Position numbers and translations under genes: made by a program
In this document: in pieces, positions 53,072 to 63,718 of the stretch
How positions within the stretch are numbered: the first letter of the stretch is position 1
Layout of the letters: the number at the start of each line of letters is the position of its first letter
The notes under the pieces: generated by a model
The model's database searches: none
The model's input: the letters and a program-made list of their open reading frames with translations, nothing else
Told to the model about the DNA's origin: nothing
Assembly (NCBI GenBank): GCA_002928735.1
Contig: PERL01000005.1
Location: forward strand, 186,001-250,000
DNA length: 64,000 nucleotides
DNA from: Hyphomicrobium sp.
GTDB lineage: Bacteria; Pseudomonadota; Alphaproteobacteria; Rhizobiales; Hyphomicrobiaceae
Direction of reading: 5' to 3'

Positions 53072-55723
53072 TTGCTCGTATTCCGACTCGTTTCTGGACG
53101 ACCAAACGTCACTTGGCGGCGGGCATTGCTGTGCAGTGTCGCCGCGTGTGCCATCGCGCCGATGACAGCGCGGGAGGCCATCGCTTGCGATTTGGACAAT
53201 TCGACGCCGGGGCTGCAGTCGCTCTCCTGCGCACAGGATGTGTCCACGACGGCTCCGTCGGATCATGCGGCCGAGGTGCAAGCGCAAGGTGCGGTAGGGA
53301 CGGGCGCAGTTGGGTTCAATATCCAGGCGGGCCGCGGCGGGGATGGCGACGAGATCTCCGTTGTCGTTGAGCATGGCGTGACGTTGACGACGGACGGTGA
53401 CGGCGCATTCGGCGTGCGTGCCGACAGTGTTGGTGGAACGGGTGGTGATGCCTTCGCTCCCAACGGTGCAGCCGTCGGTGGCGACGGAGGCATTGGCGGC
53501 GCGATCTCGCTTATCAACGCTGGCGCAATTCTCACTCACGGGGTGTCGGCAACAGGTCTGTTCGCCGAAAGTTTCGGCGGTCAGGGCGGGCAGGGCTCTT
53601 CGGTCGATATCAATGTTTTCACCCGCGATGGAGAGGCCGGCAACGGTGGCGACATCTCGATCTCGTCGACTGGCAACATCACGACGAATGGCGCTGAATC
53701 GGCCGGAATCGTGGCTCTGAGCCGAGGTGCTCAGGCGGTCTATTCATTGTCGGGCATTGGTGGAGCAGGCGGTTTAATCTCTATTTCGACCAGTGGGGCG
53801 ATCGCGAGCAGCGGGCCCGGGATCGTAGCCGAGAGCCGTGGCGGCTTTGGTGGCGCGAACAGCCAGGGCGGGTTCGGCAGGACCGGCGATGGCGGCGCTA
53901 TTGAGATCTTCGCGACAGGGGCGATCACAACGACGGAAGAATTCGCCACCGGTATCAGCGCACTCAGTTTCGGCCCGAACGTCGGCGGCACAACGGGTGA
54001 CGTCAAGGTGACAGCGGGGGATATCACGACGATCGGATCGGGCGCTGATGGCATTTATGCCGAGTCGGCTTTGGGGACTGTCACGATCGAAACGCTTGGG
54101 GATATTCGTGCTGGCAGGGACGCCGTCGCGGCCATCGGGCGCGATGTCATTCTCAGCAACTACGGGACCCTTGCCGGTAACGTTCGGCTCGCGGGCGATG
54201 ACTCCGTCAGGTTCGAGAATTTCGCTGGCGGAGTTTTCGAGAGCAGTGCGGTGGCTGACCTTGGTGAAGGCACGCTGACCAACTACGGGCATCTGTCGCC
54301 GGGTGGTGAGGGACAAATCCAGACCACGACCATTTTGGGCAATTTCAATCAGGCGACCGGTCACCTGCTCGTTGACGCCGATTGGGCAACCGATGAGTCG
54401 GATGTGATCGCGGTGCTCGGGACATCAGAACTGGCAGGGCAGGTTGTCGTCAATCCGCTCAACTTGTCGAATTCGGGGCTAACAAAGACGTTCGTTATTT
54501 TGACGGCCACCGGCGGCGTGACGGACAACGGGATCACGGCCGTCGACACGGCCGCTGTTGATTACGAGGTTCTATTTCCCGATGCCAACACGATGTCGCT
54601 TACAGCCACAATCGATTTCCTCGGGGCACAGGCGGCAGGTCTGACCCCAAATCAGGCGGCCGCGGGCGCAGCGCTTAATGAATTGGTTGAGAACGGCGGC
54701 GATCCTGACTTTGTTTCGCCGTTGCTGTCGCTGGGCACACAAGGGGAACTGGGCGCCGCGCTCGATCAGCTGACGCCGGCTGGCGATGCTGCTCAATTTT
54801 CTTCGGCGATGAAGACGGGCAGCACGTTTGCCGGGCAGTTGCTGTCGTGCCGTACGTTGGGCGAGGGTGATCCCAATGCGTTCATTCGCGAGGGGCAGTG
54901 CCTCTGGGTTCGCGCCAATGTGCGCCAACTCGACAACGACGGGCGCAATGGCGAGACCGGGTTCGACGAAACGGCGACGTTCTATTCGGCTGGCGCGCAG
55001 TTCGATCTCGGTGGGCCTTGGCGTTTTGGTGCCGGTATCGGCTTTGAAGACGGCGATCTGAGGACGGGCAGCAACGCGCAGTCGGAGACCGAGCGACTGC
55101 ATTTGGGCGGCGTCATCAAGTACAATCCCGGTCCGCTGCTTCTGGCCGCTTCGCTGACCGGCGGGCATGGATGGAGCGACAATACACGCGTGATCTCGTT
55201 CGGCGGGTTCAGCGATGTTGCAACGTCGGAGAGCGATCAGAGCTTTATCTCAGGACGTTTGACGGCGGCCTATCTTCTGTCGCACGGGCATTGGTATGCC
55301 AAGCCGCAGGTCGATCTGGGGTGGACACATCTTGAGCGGGATGCCTATGTCGAGCAATCGTCGGGCGGCACGGCGCTCGCCGTTGGCGCAAGCGACGATA
55401 CGGTGTTTTCCATCTCTCCCTCGATCGAGTTCGGCGCGCAATATGCGCTTGCGTTCGGCGGCGTGGCACGTCCTTACGTCAAAGCGGGCGTCACGTGGCA
55501 CGATGCGGACAGCTTCGTGACCTCGGCCGCGTTTCAGGGCGTGCCGCCGGGAACGGGCGGTTTTGAGATTGTCACCACGATCGACGACGTAGTGGCTGAT
55601 CTCGGCCTCGGTGTCGATTTTCTGGCTGAAAGTGGGACCGTTCTGCGCGTGCAGTACGATGGTCAGTTCGGTGATCAGACCGAACAGCACGGGGGTTCGG
55701 CGAAGCTGAGTGTGCCGTTCTAG
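53072..55723 (+). CDS. Autotransporter with Gly-rich beta-helix passenger
   Basis: An 883-aa type V secreted protein. A signal peptide ends near residue 38 (AREAIA). The passenger (about 40-560) has Gly-rich repeats such as AESFGGQGGQGSSVDI and ITTNGAESAGIVALSRGAQ that should form a beta-helix. The C-terminal autotransporter barrel (about 610-883) starts LWVRANVRQLDNDGRNGE and ends LSVPF with a terminal Phe. The start is TTG 53072: GGGAG is 7 bases upstream and gives the signal peptide. The end overlaps the convergent kinase gene by 4 bp. Likely an adhesin or surface protein, but its target is unknown. Confidence 0.85.
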   Translation: MLVFRLVSGRPNVTWRRALLCSVAACAIAPMTAREAIACDLDNSTPGLQSLSCAQDVSTTAPSDHAAEVQAQGAVGTGAVGFNIQAGRGGDGDEISVVVEHGVTLTTDGDGAFGVRADSVGGTGGDAFAPNGAAVGGDGGIGGAISLINAGAILTHGVSATGLFAESFGGQGGQGSSVDINVFTRDGEAGNGGDISISSTGNITTNGAESAGIVALSRGAQAVYSLSGIGGAGGLISISTSGAIASSGPGIVAESRGGFGGANSQGGFGRTGDGGAIEIFATGAITTTEEFATGISALSFGPNVGGTTGDVKVTAGDITTIGSGADGIYAESALGTVTIETLGDIRAGRDAVAAIGRDVILSNYGTLAGNVRLAGDDSVRFENFAGGVFESSAVADLGEGTLTNYGHLSPGGEGQIQTTTILGNFNQATGHLLVDADWATDESDVIAVLGTSELAGQVVVNPLNLSNSGLTKTFVILTATGGVTDNGITAVDTAAVDYEVLFPDANTMSLTATIDFLGAQAAGLTPNQAAAGAALNELVENGGDPDFVSPLLSLGTQGELGAALDQLTPAGDAAQFSSAMKTGSTFAGQLLSCRTLGEGDPNAFIREGQCLWVRANVRQLDNDGRNGETGFDETATFYSAGAQFDLGGPWRFGAGIGFEDGDLRTGSNAQSETERLHLGGVIKYNPGPLLLAASLTGGHGWSDNTRVISFGGFSDVATSESDQSFISGRLTAAYLLSHGHWYAKPQVDLGWTHLERDAYVEQSSGGTALAVGASDDTVFSISPSIEFGAQYALAFGGVARPYVKAGVTWHDADSFVTSAAFQGVPPGTGGFEIVTTIDDVVADLGLGVDFLAESGTVLRVQYDGQFGDQTEQHGGSAKLSVPF

Positions 55724-57087
55724 GCTGCGTCAGCGCGGTCGGCCGGTTTCAGCCGGAGGACTGCGCTGAACATCTCGTTGGTGTGTTCGAAACTGACGCT
55801 TCCGCCCCAGGCTTCGGCGATGTCTGCGACGATGGCGAGGCCTAGTCCGGAGCCAGGGCGGGTGACATCGAGGCGGCTGCCACGCGTAAGCGCTTCGGCC
55901 TGTTGCTCCGGCGGGATGCCCGGGCCGTCGTCGGCGACGCGGAGGAGGACATCGCCGTCGTTGTGTTCGACTGAGATCGACACTTTGGTTCGCGCATGGC
56001 GCGCGGCGTTTTCAATCAAGCCGCCGGCGGCTTCGGACAGATCGTCCGGGTGAATGACGACCCGCAGATCTTCCGGGATCTCGATGCTCCACATCCGGCG
56101 AGCACCATCGGGTGTTTTGCGTACGACGGCGGCCACGCGGTCTACAGCGCTCCGAACGCGGGCGGCTGTGTAGGCGCCATTGGCTTGCAGGCGCGCTTTG
56201 GCAAGTTGGCGTTCGACGTGGCGCTGCATGTTTTGCGTGGCGGCTTCGAGGTCGGCGGCGATGGTGGCTTCACCTTTGGATTTCAATTTTTCGATGCCGC
56301 CGATCAGCACTTGGATCGGTGTATTGAGGCCGTGGGCGAGATCGGCGGCGCGCGCGCGGGCGGTCTCGATCTGGCGGTCGCGGGCATCGAGAAGGGTGTC
56401 GATCTCGCGGGTGAGCGGCTGGACCTCTTCGGGGAAATTTGTGCCGAGGCGATGGGCTTGGCCTGAGCGGATGGTGGCGATGCGATCGCGGATGCTGGCT
56501 AGAGGTCTCAGGCCGAGCTGAACTTGAATCCATGCCGCGGCGGCGAGCAGTGCACCCAGCAACAGCAGGAAAGGCGTTAGTGACGTGGCGAAGGCCATGA
56601 CGGCTTTGTCGACATCGGCCTCATTGACGGCCGCGGCGATGCGCACGCGTTCACGGCCGAGGCGTGCGGGGAGTTCAATGCGCTTTTCCAGCACATAGAG
56701 GGTTTGGCCAGAGGGGCCTGCGACGCGATGATGATGGGCGTGGTCGTCGATATCGGCAGGCGGGGGAATGCCGATGGTGGAATCCCACAGCGAGCGCGAG
56801 CGGATGACGTTGCCCGTGCTTTCGAAGGCGGCTTGCCAATAGAGGCCGGAGAGCGGGCGGCTGAAGCGGGGATCGCTGGGGGCCGTTTTAACGATCAGTT
56901 TGCCGTCCGCGTCGCGGTCGATGCCGGCAATGAGCTGGTCAATGTGGCTGGAGAGTTCGTTGTCGATCCAGGTTTTAACGTGGCGCTCAAAGAGGAACGC
57001 CAATGCGATGGCGGCGATCAGCATGGCGCAGAGAAGGAACGCGCTGGCACCGAGGAGCAGGCGGAGTTTGAGGGAGCCGACGTTCAC
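55720..57087 (-). CDS. Sensor histidine kinase with His-rich periplasmic segment
   Basis: A 455-aa inner-membrane kinase. TM1 is about 13-32 and TM2 about 167-187, with a periplasmic domain between that contains DIDDHAHHHR (112-121), a possible metal site. HAMP lies at about 190-245. The H-box is ADLAHGLNTP with His252, of the PhoQ-like kind. The ATPase domain has NAARHA (N box) and ADDGPGIPPE and GSGLGLAIVADIA (G boxes). The GTG start overlaps the response-regulator stop by 4 bp. The partner operon and PepSY genes suggest sensing of envelope or metal stress. Confidence 0.9.
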   Translation of the reverse strand: MNVGSLKLRLLLGASAFLLCAMLIAAIALAFLFERHVKTWIDNELSSHIDQLIAGIDRDADGKLIVKTAPSDPRFSRPLSGLYWQAAFESTGNVIRSRSLWDSTIGIPPPADIDDHAHHHRVAGPSGQTLYVLEKRIELPARLGRERVRIAAAVNEADVDKAVMAFATSLTPFLLLLGALLAAAAWIQVQLGLRPLASIRDRIATIRSGQAHRLGTNFPEEVQPLTREIDTLLDARDRQIETARARAADLAHGLNTPIQVLIGGIEKLKSKGEATIAADLEAATQNMQRHVERQLAKARLQANGAYTAARVRSAVDRVAAVVRKTPDGARRMWSIEIPEDLRVVIHPDDLSEAAGGLIENAARHARTKVSISVEHNDGDVLLRVADDGPGIPPEQQAEALTRGSRLDVTRPGSGLGLAIVADIAEAWGGSVSFEHTNEMFSAVLRLKPADRADAA

Positions 57088-57749
57088 GGCTGGCCGTCCG
57101 GAATGAGGTAGCCGAAGCCGCGGCGGGTTTCGATGGAGTTGGGCCCCAGCTTCTTCCGGGTGCGCATAACGAGGGCCTCGAGCGCGTTCGTCTCACGGCT
57201 TTCTTCGTCGCCGTAGAGGTGATCGAGGAGTTCGACGGGGGCTACGACGCGGCCCTTGTTGTGAATGAGAAACGAGACGAGGCGATATTCGAGCGGGGTG
57301 AGGTTGATGGGCTTGCCATCGACGGTGACGCGCATCTGGCGCGTGTCAACGGCGATGGGTCCGGCTTCGATGACGGCGCTCGCGTGGCCGGCGGCGCGGC
57401 GTATGAGACTGCGGACGCGGGCGACGAGTTCGGGCATCTGGAAGGGTTTGGGGAGATAGTCGTCAGCGCCCGCGTCGATGCCTTCGACGCGTTCGGGCCA
57501 GGAGCCGCGCGCGGTCAGAATAAGGACTGGCGTGGTGCGGCCTGCCGCACGCCAGCGCTTCAAGACCGTCAGGCCATCAAGTTGCGGCAGACCGAGATCG
57601 AGGACGATCAGGTCATAGGGTTCGGTGTCGCCTTTGAACCAAGCGTCTTCGCCGTCGGTGGCGAAGTCGCAGGCAAAGCCGGCATCGCGGAGTGCGGCGC
57701 CTACGTCATCGGCAATCCGCGTTTCGTCTTCTACCACGAGGATGCGCAT
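57084..57749 (-). CDS. OmpR/PhoP-family response regulator
   Basis: A 221-aa regulator with receiver domain (1-115; phospho-acceptor Asp51 in VLDLGLPQLDG, switch Lys in DDYLPKPFQ) and an OmpR-type winged helix (about 130-218; LTPLEYRLVSFLI, ETNALEALVMRTRKKLG, RRGFGYLI). It overlaps the kinase gene by 4 bp and the upstream PepSY gene by 1 bp, so the three genes form one coupled unit. A fourfold repeat array in the divergent promoter region is a candidate binding site. Confidence 0.94.
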   Translation of the reverse strand: MRILVVEDETRIADDVGAALRDAGFACDFATDGEDAWFKGDTEPYDLIVLDLGLPQLDGLTVLKRWRAAGRTTPVLILTARGSWPERVEGIDAGADDYLPKPFQMPELVARVRSLIRRAAGHASAVIEAGPIAVDTRQMRVTVDGKPINLTPLEYRLVSFLIHNKGRVVAPVELLDHLYGDEESRETNALEALVMRTRKKLGPNSIETRRGFGYLIPDGQP

Positions 57750-58081
57750 CAGTCGTCGTCTTCGATTTTGATGATTTCGCCGGTGGCGGCATCGACCTCG
57801 ACTTCCTGCACGCGGCCATCCGGGCGCAGAATCTTGAGGTCGTACATGATGCGGCCGTGCTCATATTCGAGCTTCGTTTCGATGAGTTTGCCCGGCACGC
57901 GCTCGGATACTTTTGCGAGGATGGTTTCGAGGGCGAGGATGCGGCCGCTTTCGAGGAGTTCCTTGGCTGCTTCGTGGCCAATTTCGTCGTCGTCGCGGCC
58001 GTGGCGCGCGGAGGCGGGATTGCTCGCGGCGATGGCAAGCAGGAGGAGAAGACAGCGGGCGACGTTGGTGTGGCGGGGCAT
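57749..58081 (-). CDS. Periplasmic PepSY-domain protein (operon with the two-component genes)
   Basis: A 110-aa protein with a signal peptide (to about NPASA). A single PepSY domain follows: ILAKVSERVPGKLIETKLEYEHGRIMYDLKI then VQEVEVDAATGEIIKIEDDD, the usual ending of the family. PepSY proteins bind or inhibit peptidases or act as periplasmic partners of sensors. It overlaps the response-regulator start by 1 bp and may modulate the kinase. ATG 58081 was preferred to TTG 58099. Confidence 0.82.
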   Translation of the reverse strand: MPRHTNVARCLLLLLAIAASNPASARHGRDDDEIGHEAAKELLESGRILALETILAKVSERVPGKLIETKLEYEHGRIMYDLKILRPDGRVQEVEVDAATGEIIKIEDDD

Positions 58082-58104
58082 GGGTCGCTTGTCGCGCAAA
58101 TGGG

Positions 58105-58143
58105 CTGACAGGAGCCTGACGACGGCGGTCAGTGGGGCGTCAG
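58105..58143. promoter_or_regulatory. Fourfold CTGAC/GTCAG repeat array (candidate response-regulator operator)
   Basis: CTGAC-N6-CTGAC-N7-GTCAG-N6-GTCAG at 58105, 58116, 58128 and 58139. Each pair is an 11-bp-spaced direct repeat, the spacing used by OmpR/PhoP-type dimers, and the two pairs face each other with dyad symmetry. It lies between the divergent PepSY genes, 24 bp from one start and 68 bp from the other. Confidence 0.55.
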
Positions 58144-58210
58144 GGGCGGGATGGCAGGGTTGGCTTCATGCTGGCGCGTCTGCCAGCGGATGATCACAGG
58201 AGACCATACT

Positions 58211-58495
58211 ATGCGCAGGATTGCACTTGCTACCGCCTTCGCCGCCGCTGCTCTGGGCTTCGGCACGGCCGCCATGGCCATCGACGATAACGCCAAGCGG
58301 CTCAACGTGCCGTCGGCGGAGTGGAAATCGGAAACGGAGATTAAGGATAAGCTCGTGGCGGCCGGCTATACCGTGCGCGAGATTGAAACGGACGACGGCG
58401 CGTACGAAGTGGATGTCGTCGACAAGGACGGTGTGCGGATGGAGCTGCATGTTCATCCGGCGACCGGCGAACTTTTGCGCGGATACGACGACTAA
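58211..58495 (+). CDS. Second periplasmic PepSY-domain protein
   Basis: A 94-aa protein with signal peptide (to AAMA) and one PepSY domain (EIKDKLVAAGYTVREIETDDGAYEVDVVDKDG then MELHVHPATGELLRGYDD). AGGAG 8 bases before ATG 58211 is a good site. It is divergent from the PepSY-regulator-kinase operon, shares its promoter region, and may be a target of that system. A terminator follows. Confidence 0.85.
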   Translation: MRRIALATAFAAAALGFGTAAMAIDDNAKRLNVPSAEWKSETEIKDKLVAAGYTVREIETDDGAYEVDVVDKDGVRMELHVHPATGELLRGYDD

Positions 58496-58520
58496 GACGT
58501 GTGGCGTTCTATTAAAGCAA

Positions 58521-58560
58521 AACGGCCCGGGCAACGCACCCGGGCCGTTTTCGTTTTTTC
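58521..58560. terminator. Terminator between the second PepSY gene and trxB
   Basis: A perfect 11-bp GC-rich stem (58521-58531 with 58539-58549) with a 7-base loop, and then TTTTCGTTTTTTC. It lies between convergent genes and may serve both. Confidence 0.88.
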
Positions 58561-58579
58561 GCGCCGGCGATCAGAGAAC

Positions 58580-60635
<2,056 letters not shown>

Positions 60636-60849
60636 GAAGAGAGAACTGCGGCTCGGCGGCCAAGTTCCCGCGTTTCTTAGGTCCCAGATTACCACGGTCA
60701 GGCCGTAATTCAGCGGGCGCGCCGTCGCAGGCTTTCGGGGTGGCTACATGCTTCTTCTTGTTGCCGGATTGTCCTGATGGTAAGCGGCGCCCCCGGCCTT
60801 TTGCGGCAGCACGCCGCACCGGCGGTTTGGGTCAGGAGTTGGAACGGCC

Positions 60850-61266
60850 ATGGCTGATGACATCGACTGGGGGCCGGCAACGGCGCCGACGCTCGCGACA
60901 TTCGAGATGCTGGCGGCGCAAGCCTGGAACCGGCTGCCGCCGGATTTCCGGCAGATGTGCGGAGATCTGGTCATTCGGTGCGAAGATTTCGCCATCGACG
61001 AGGTTCTCGATGACTTGGGGATCGAGAGCCCATTTGACCTGATGGGTCTTTATCAAGGCGTCAGCTTGGACAAAAAGAGTGTCAGCGACACGCCCCGCGA
61101 GCCGGATATGGTCTTCCTCTACCGGCGGGCGATCCTCGACTACTGGGCCGAGGAGGGGGAAACGCTCGGGGACCTCATCACGCACGTGCTGGTACACGAA
61201 ATCGGGCACCATTTCGGGTTTTCGGACCAGGATATGGAAGAGATCGAACAAGAAGCTCAGGGGTGA
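60850..61266 (+). CDS. MpP-like zinc metallopeptidase domain protein
   Basis: A 138-aa cytoplasmic protein of the MpP/DUF1025 kind. HEIGHHFGFSD (residues 116-126) is an extended HExxHxxGxxD zinc site. The preceding DEVLDDLGIESPFDLMGLYQG is characteristic. The physiological substrate is unknown. The next gene downstream also encodes an HExxH protein. The start ATG 60850 is the only good one. Confidence 0.85.
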   Translation: MADDIDWGPATAPTLATFEMLAAQAWNRLPPDFRQMCGDLVIRCEDFAIDEVLDDLGIESPFDLMGLYQGVSLDKKSVSDTPREPDMVFLYRRAILDYWAEEGETLGDLITHVLVHEIGHHFGFSDQDMEEIEQEAQG

Positions 61267-61411
61267 GCGGGCTTTATTTGGCCGGCGATGGTGCTGCAAC
61301 GCCACGTGTGGGAATCAAGGTGGCGCGCGGCTCTTGCACCGCGGCGGTGATTGGGCAATTCTAGAGGACAGTCCCGGGAATGCGTGGGGCAGGATATTTT
61401 CCGGATCAATC

Positions 61412-61924
61412 ATGGTTTTAGGTCGTTGCGCACTGTCACTTCTGGCCGGCGTTATGGTGGCTTGGGCTGAACCGGCCCGGGCTGATGACACCGTTCCCAC
61501 GCCAGAGGAGTACGCGGAACACGTCGGCGGAGCTCCGATCCTGAAGCCGGGCGAGTTGAAGCTCGATGGGCGGCGGCAAGTGTGCGGTCAGCGCCCGACG
61601 GTGATCGACCAGAGCCTCGACGACTATGGCGCCGCCTATCCGGGCTTTCTGATCCTCAATCCGAAGCTCCTCGACCGGGTTTCGACGCCGGTGAAGCAGT
61701 GGATCTACGCGCACGAGTGCGGGCATCAATTCCGCGGGCCCGACGAGGAGACGGCGGATTGTTTCGCCGTACAGCGCGGCCGCCGTCAGGGGTGGCTGAC
61801 TGAAGATGGCCTGGAAGAGGTGTGCAAGTTCATTGCGCCGGCTAAGGGGTCGAGCATGCACCTGTCGGGGTCGCACCGCTGCGAATACATGCGCAAGTGC
61901 TACGCGGACCCCACGATCCGCTGA
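61412..61924 (+). CDS. Secreted HExxH protein, probable metalloprotease-like
   Basis: A 170-aa periplasmic protein with signal peptide (to about RADD). HECGHQF (101-107) followed by DEETADCFAVQRGRRQGWL resembles M48-like zincins, in which a downstream Glu/Asp completes the zinc site. Several cysteines (58, 103, 117, 138, 157, 163) may form disulfides. It lies 145 bp after the MpP-like gene. The longer frame from 61079 is inside that gene and rejected. Activity is not proven. Confidence 0.62.
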   Translation: MVLGRCALSLLAGVMVAWAEPARADDTVPTPEEYAEHVGGAPILKPGELKLDGRRQVCGQRPTVIDQSLDDYGAAYPGFLILNPKLLDRVSTPVKQWIYAHECGHQFRGPDEETADCFAVQRGRRQGWLTEDGLEEVCKFIAPAKGSSMHLSGSHRCEYMRKCYADPTIR

Positions 61925-62005
61925 CGAGTTATCCCCGCTCCACCGACCGCACCTAGACTTGCCCCGTTCTGGTGGATGATCCGCTGTGAGTCGTGCGAGG
62001 CAAGG

Positions 62006-62449
62006 ATGCGGGTTCCTGATTATTCCAAGCGAATTCTGGCGCTGGCTGAGTTGCTGCACCGGTGGGTGGGGCAGTTGATGAAGCTCGATGCGGTCCGGCG
62101 CGAGAAGGTAGCCCGCTATGCGGAGGAAATCGCAGCGACCCTGGCGCGGGCGGCGGATGCCCATCACAAGCTTGAGGCCGAGCCCGGACATGGGCCGTCG
62201 CAGCGCGCGCTGGTCAGGGAATTTGGCCGGATTTCGGGGTATCTGGAGACAATTGTCGGCGTGCTGCATCGCCATCTTGACGGGCGCAAGCTGGCTGGCG
62301 TTAAAAGACGCCTCGAACAGCTTCGCCCGGCCGATCCGGGGGTTGCCCCCCCAACTCTGCCCCATGTTACCGCACCGCAGGCTGCCGCCGACCGGCTCAC
62401 GGCGGCGGAGGGTTACTTCAGGGCGCTGGCCGATGCATTGAGGGCGTGA
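62006..62449 (+). CDS. Hypothetical helical protein
   Basis: A 147-aa protein from ATG 62006, rich in Ala, Leu and Arg with heptad-like spacing ([23 protein letters not shown]) and a Pro-rich hinge [14 protein letters not shown]. No family recognised. GAGG lies 5 bases upstream. An alternative start at 61976 would add a short Cys-containing head (MIRCESCEAR). It precedes leuD by 34 bp on the same strand. Confidence 0.45.
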   Translation: MRVPDYSKRILALAELLHRWVGQLMKLDAVRREKVARYAEEIAATLARAADAHHKLEAEPGHGPSQRALVREFGRISGYLETIVGVLHRHLDGRKLAGVKRRLEQLRPADPGVAPPTLPHVTAPQAAADRLTAAEGYFRALADALRA

Positions 62450-62483
62450 TTTAACCGCGCGCCCTTACCCTCAAGAGGACGCG

Positions 62484-63092
62484 ATGGACAAATTCGTCAA
62501 GCTCACCGGTGTTGCGGCTCCCCTGCCGCTGCGCAACATCGATACCGACATGATCATCCCGAAGCAGTTTCTGAAGACGATCAAGCGGACCGGGCTTGGC
62601 AAATCGCTGTTCTTCGAGATGCGCTACGACAATGCGACGGGCGCGGAGATCGCGGACTTCGTGCTGAACAAGCCGGCGTATCGCAATGCGACCATCCTGG
62701 TGACGGGCGAGAATTTCGGTTGCGGATCGTCGCGCGAGCACGCGCCGTGGGCGCTTCTAGACTTTGGCATCCGTTGTGTGATCGCGCCGGACTTTGCGGA
62801 CATCTTTTATAACAACTGCTTCCAGAACGGCATTCTGCCGATCAAGCTGCCGCAGGCTGATGTCGACAAACTGATGGACGATGCGCAGCGCGGGTCCAAC
62901 GCGACGGTGACGGTCGATCTGGAGGCCCAGGAAATCCGCGGGCCGGATGGCGGCGTGATCAAGTTTGAGATCGATCCGTTCCGCAAGCATTGCCTGCTTA
63001 ATGGCCTCGACGCAGTCGGGCTCACGCTGCAGAAGCAGGCAGCGATCAAGACGTTTGAAGAACAGGCGGCCAAAACCCGTCCGTGGCTGTAA
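62484..63092 (+). CDS. leuD: 3-isopropylmalate dehydratase small subunit
   Basis: A 202-aa partner of Leu[52 protein letters not shown] and [18 protein letters not shown]-like segments (here [20 protein letters not shown]) are the active-site swivel domain. ATG 62484 has AAGAGGA upstream. LeuC is 12 kb away on the opposite strand. The glyoxalase gene follows after 12 bp. Confidence 0.97.
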   Translation: MDKFVKLTGVAAPLPLRNIDTDMIIPKQFLKTIKRTGLGKSLFFEMRYDNATGAEIADFVLNKPAYRNATILVTGENFGCGSSREHAPWALLDFGIRCVIAPDFADIFYNNCFQNGILPIKLPQADVDKLMDDAQRGSNATVTVDLEAQEIRGPDGGVIKFEIDPFRKHCLLNGLDAVGLTLQKQAAIKTFEEQAAKTRPWL

Positions 63093-63104
63093 GGAGTTCG
63101 GTCA

Positions 63105-63500
63105 ATGGCCAAAGCAGTGCACATGATGGTACGGGTGCTGGATGAGGCCCGCTCGGTCGATTTCTATTCCAAGTGCTTTGGTTTGAAGATCGCGGAGCGC
63201 CGGGAGTGGCCTGACTTTTCGCTCACCTACATGAGCAATCCGGAGAACGACTTCGAGGTCGAGTTGACCGTCAACAAGGGCCAGACCGAACCCTACAATC
63301 TGGGCAACGGGTATGGGCACGTGGCGTTTGTGGTCGATGATCTTGACGGCGAGCACGCGCGGATCAAAGCGGCGGGGTTCCAGCCGAAGGACATCAAGGA
63401 GATGAGCCACGAGGGGCAGCCCTTCGGGCGGTTTTTCTTCATTGAGGACCCGGACGGCTACAAGATCGAAGTGCTGCAGCGGCGCGGGCGGTTTAAGTGA
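63105..63500 (+). CDS. gloA: Lactoylglutathione lyase (glyoxalase I)
   Basis: A 131-aa VOC-fold metalloenzyme that converts the methylglyoxal-glutathione adduct to S-lactoylglutathione. Metal ligands are His6, Glu53, His72 and Glu122. GSH for it comes from the GshAB route (gshB is in this window). AGGAG is 5 bases before the ATG. The stop overlaps the next gene's GTG start (GTGA). Confidence 0.93.
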   Translation: MAKAVHMMVRVLDEARSVDFYSKCFGLKIAERREWPDFSLTYMSNPENDFEVELTVNKGQTEPYNLGNGYGHVAFVVDDLDGEHARIKAAGFQPKDIKEMSHEGQPFGRFFFIEDPDGYKIEVLQRRGRFK

Positions 63501-63706
63501 GCGATGATTTCAAGTTCGATGCGGCGATGATGGGCCGGCTCGCGTCGGCGCTGTCGTTTATCTGTGGGGCGGCTCATCCAGCGACGGTGGCCTTGAAGAC
63601 GGCGGCCGAGACGGGGTCGGACAAGGACATCAAGGCCGCGCGGGCGCAATTCCTAAAGGTCAAGCCGAACGAACGGCGCGCGGCGCTGGCGATGCTCGAC
63701 GATTGA
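63497..63706 (+). CDS. Small hypothetical protein coupled to gloA
   Basis: A 69-aa acidic-basic helical protein starting at GTG 63497, which overlaps the gloA stop by 4 bp. AETGSDKDIKAARAQFLKVKPNERRAALAMLDD has a charged, helical character. No family recognised; the coupling to gloA suggests co-expression. Confidence 0.55.
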   Translation: MSDDFKFDAAMMGRLASALSFICGAAHPATVALKTAAETGSDKDIKAARAQFLKVKPNERRAALAMLDD

Positions 63707-63718
63707 TCGAAAAGGCCG

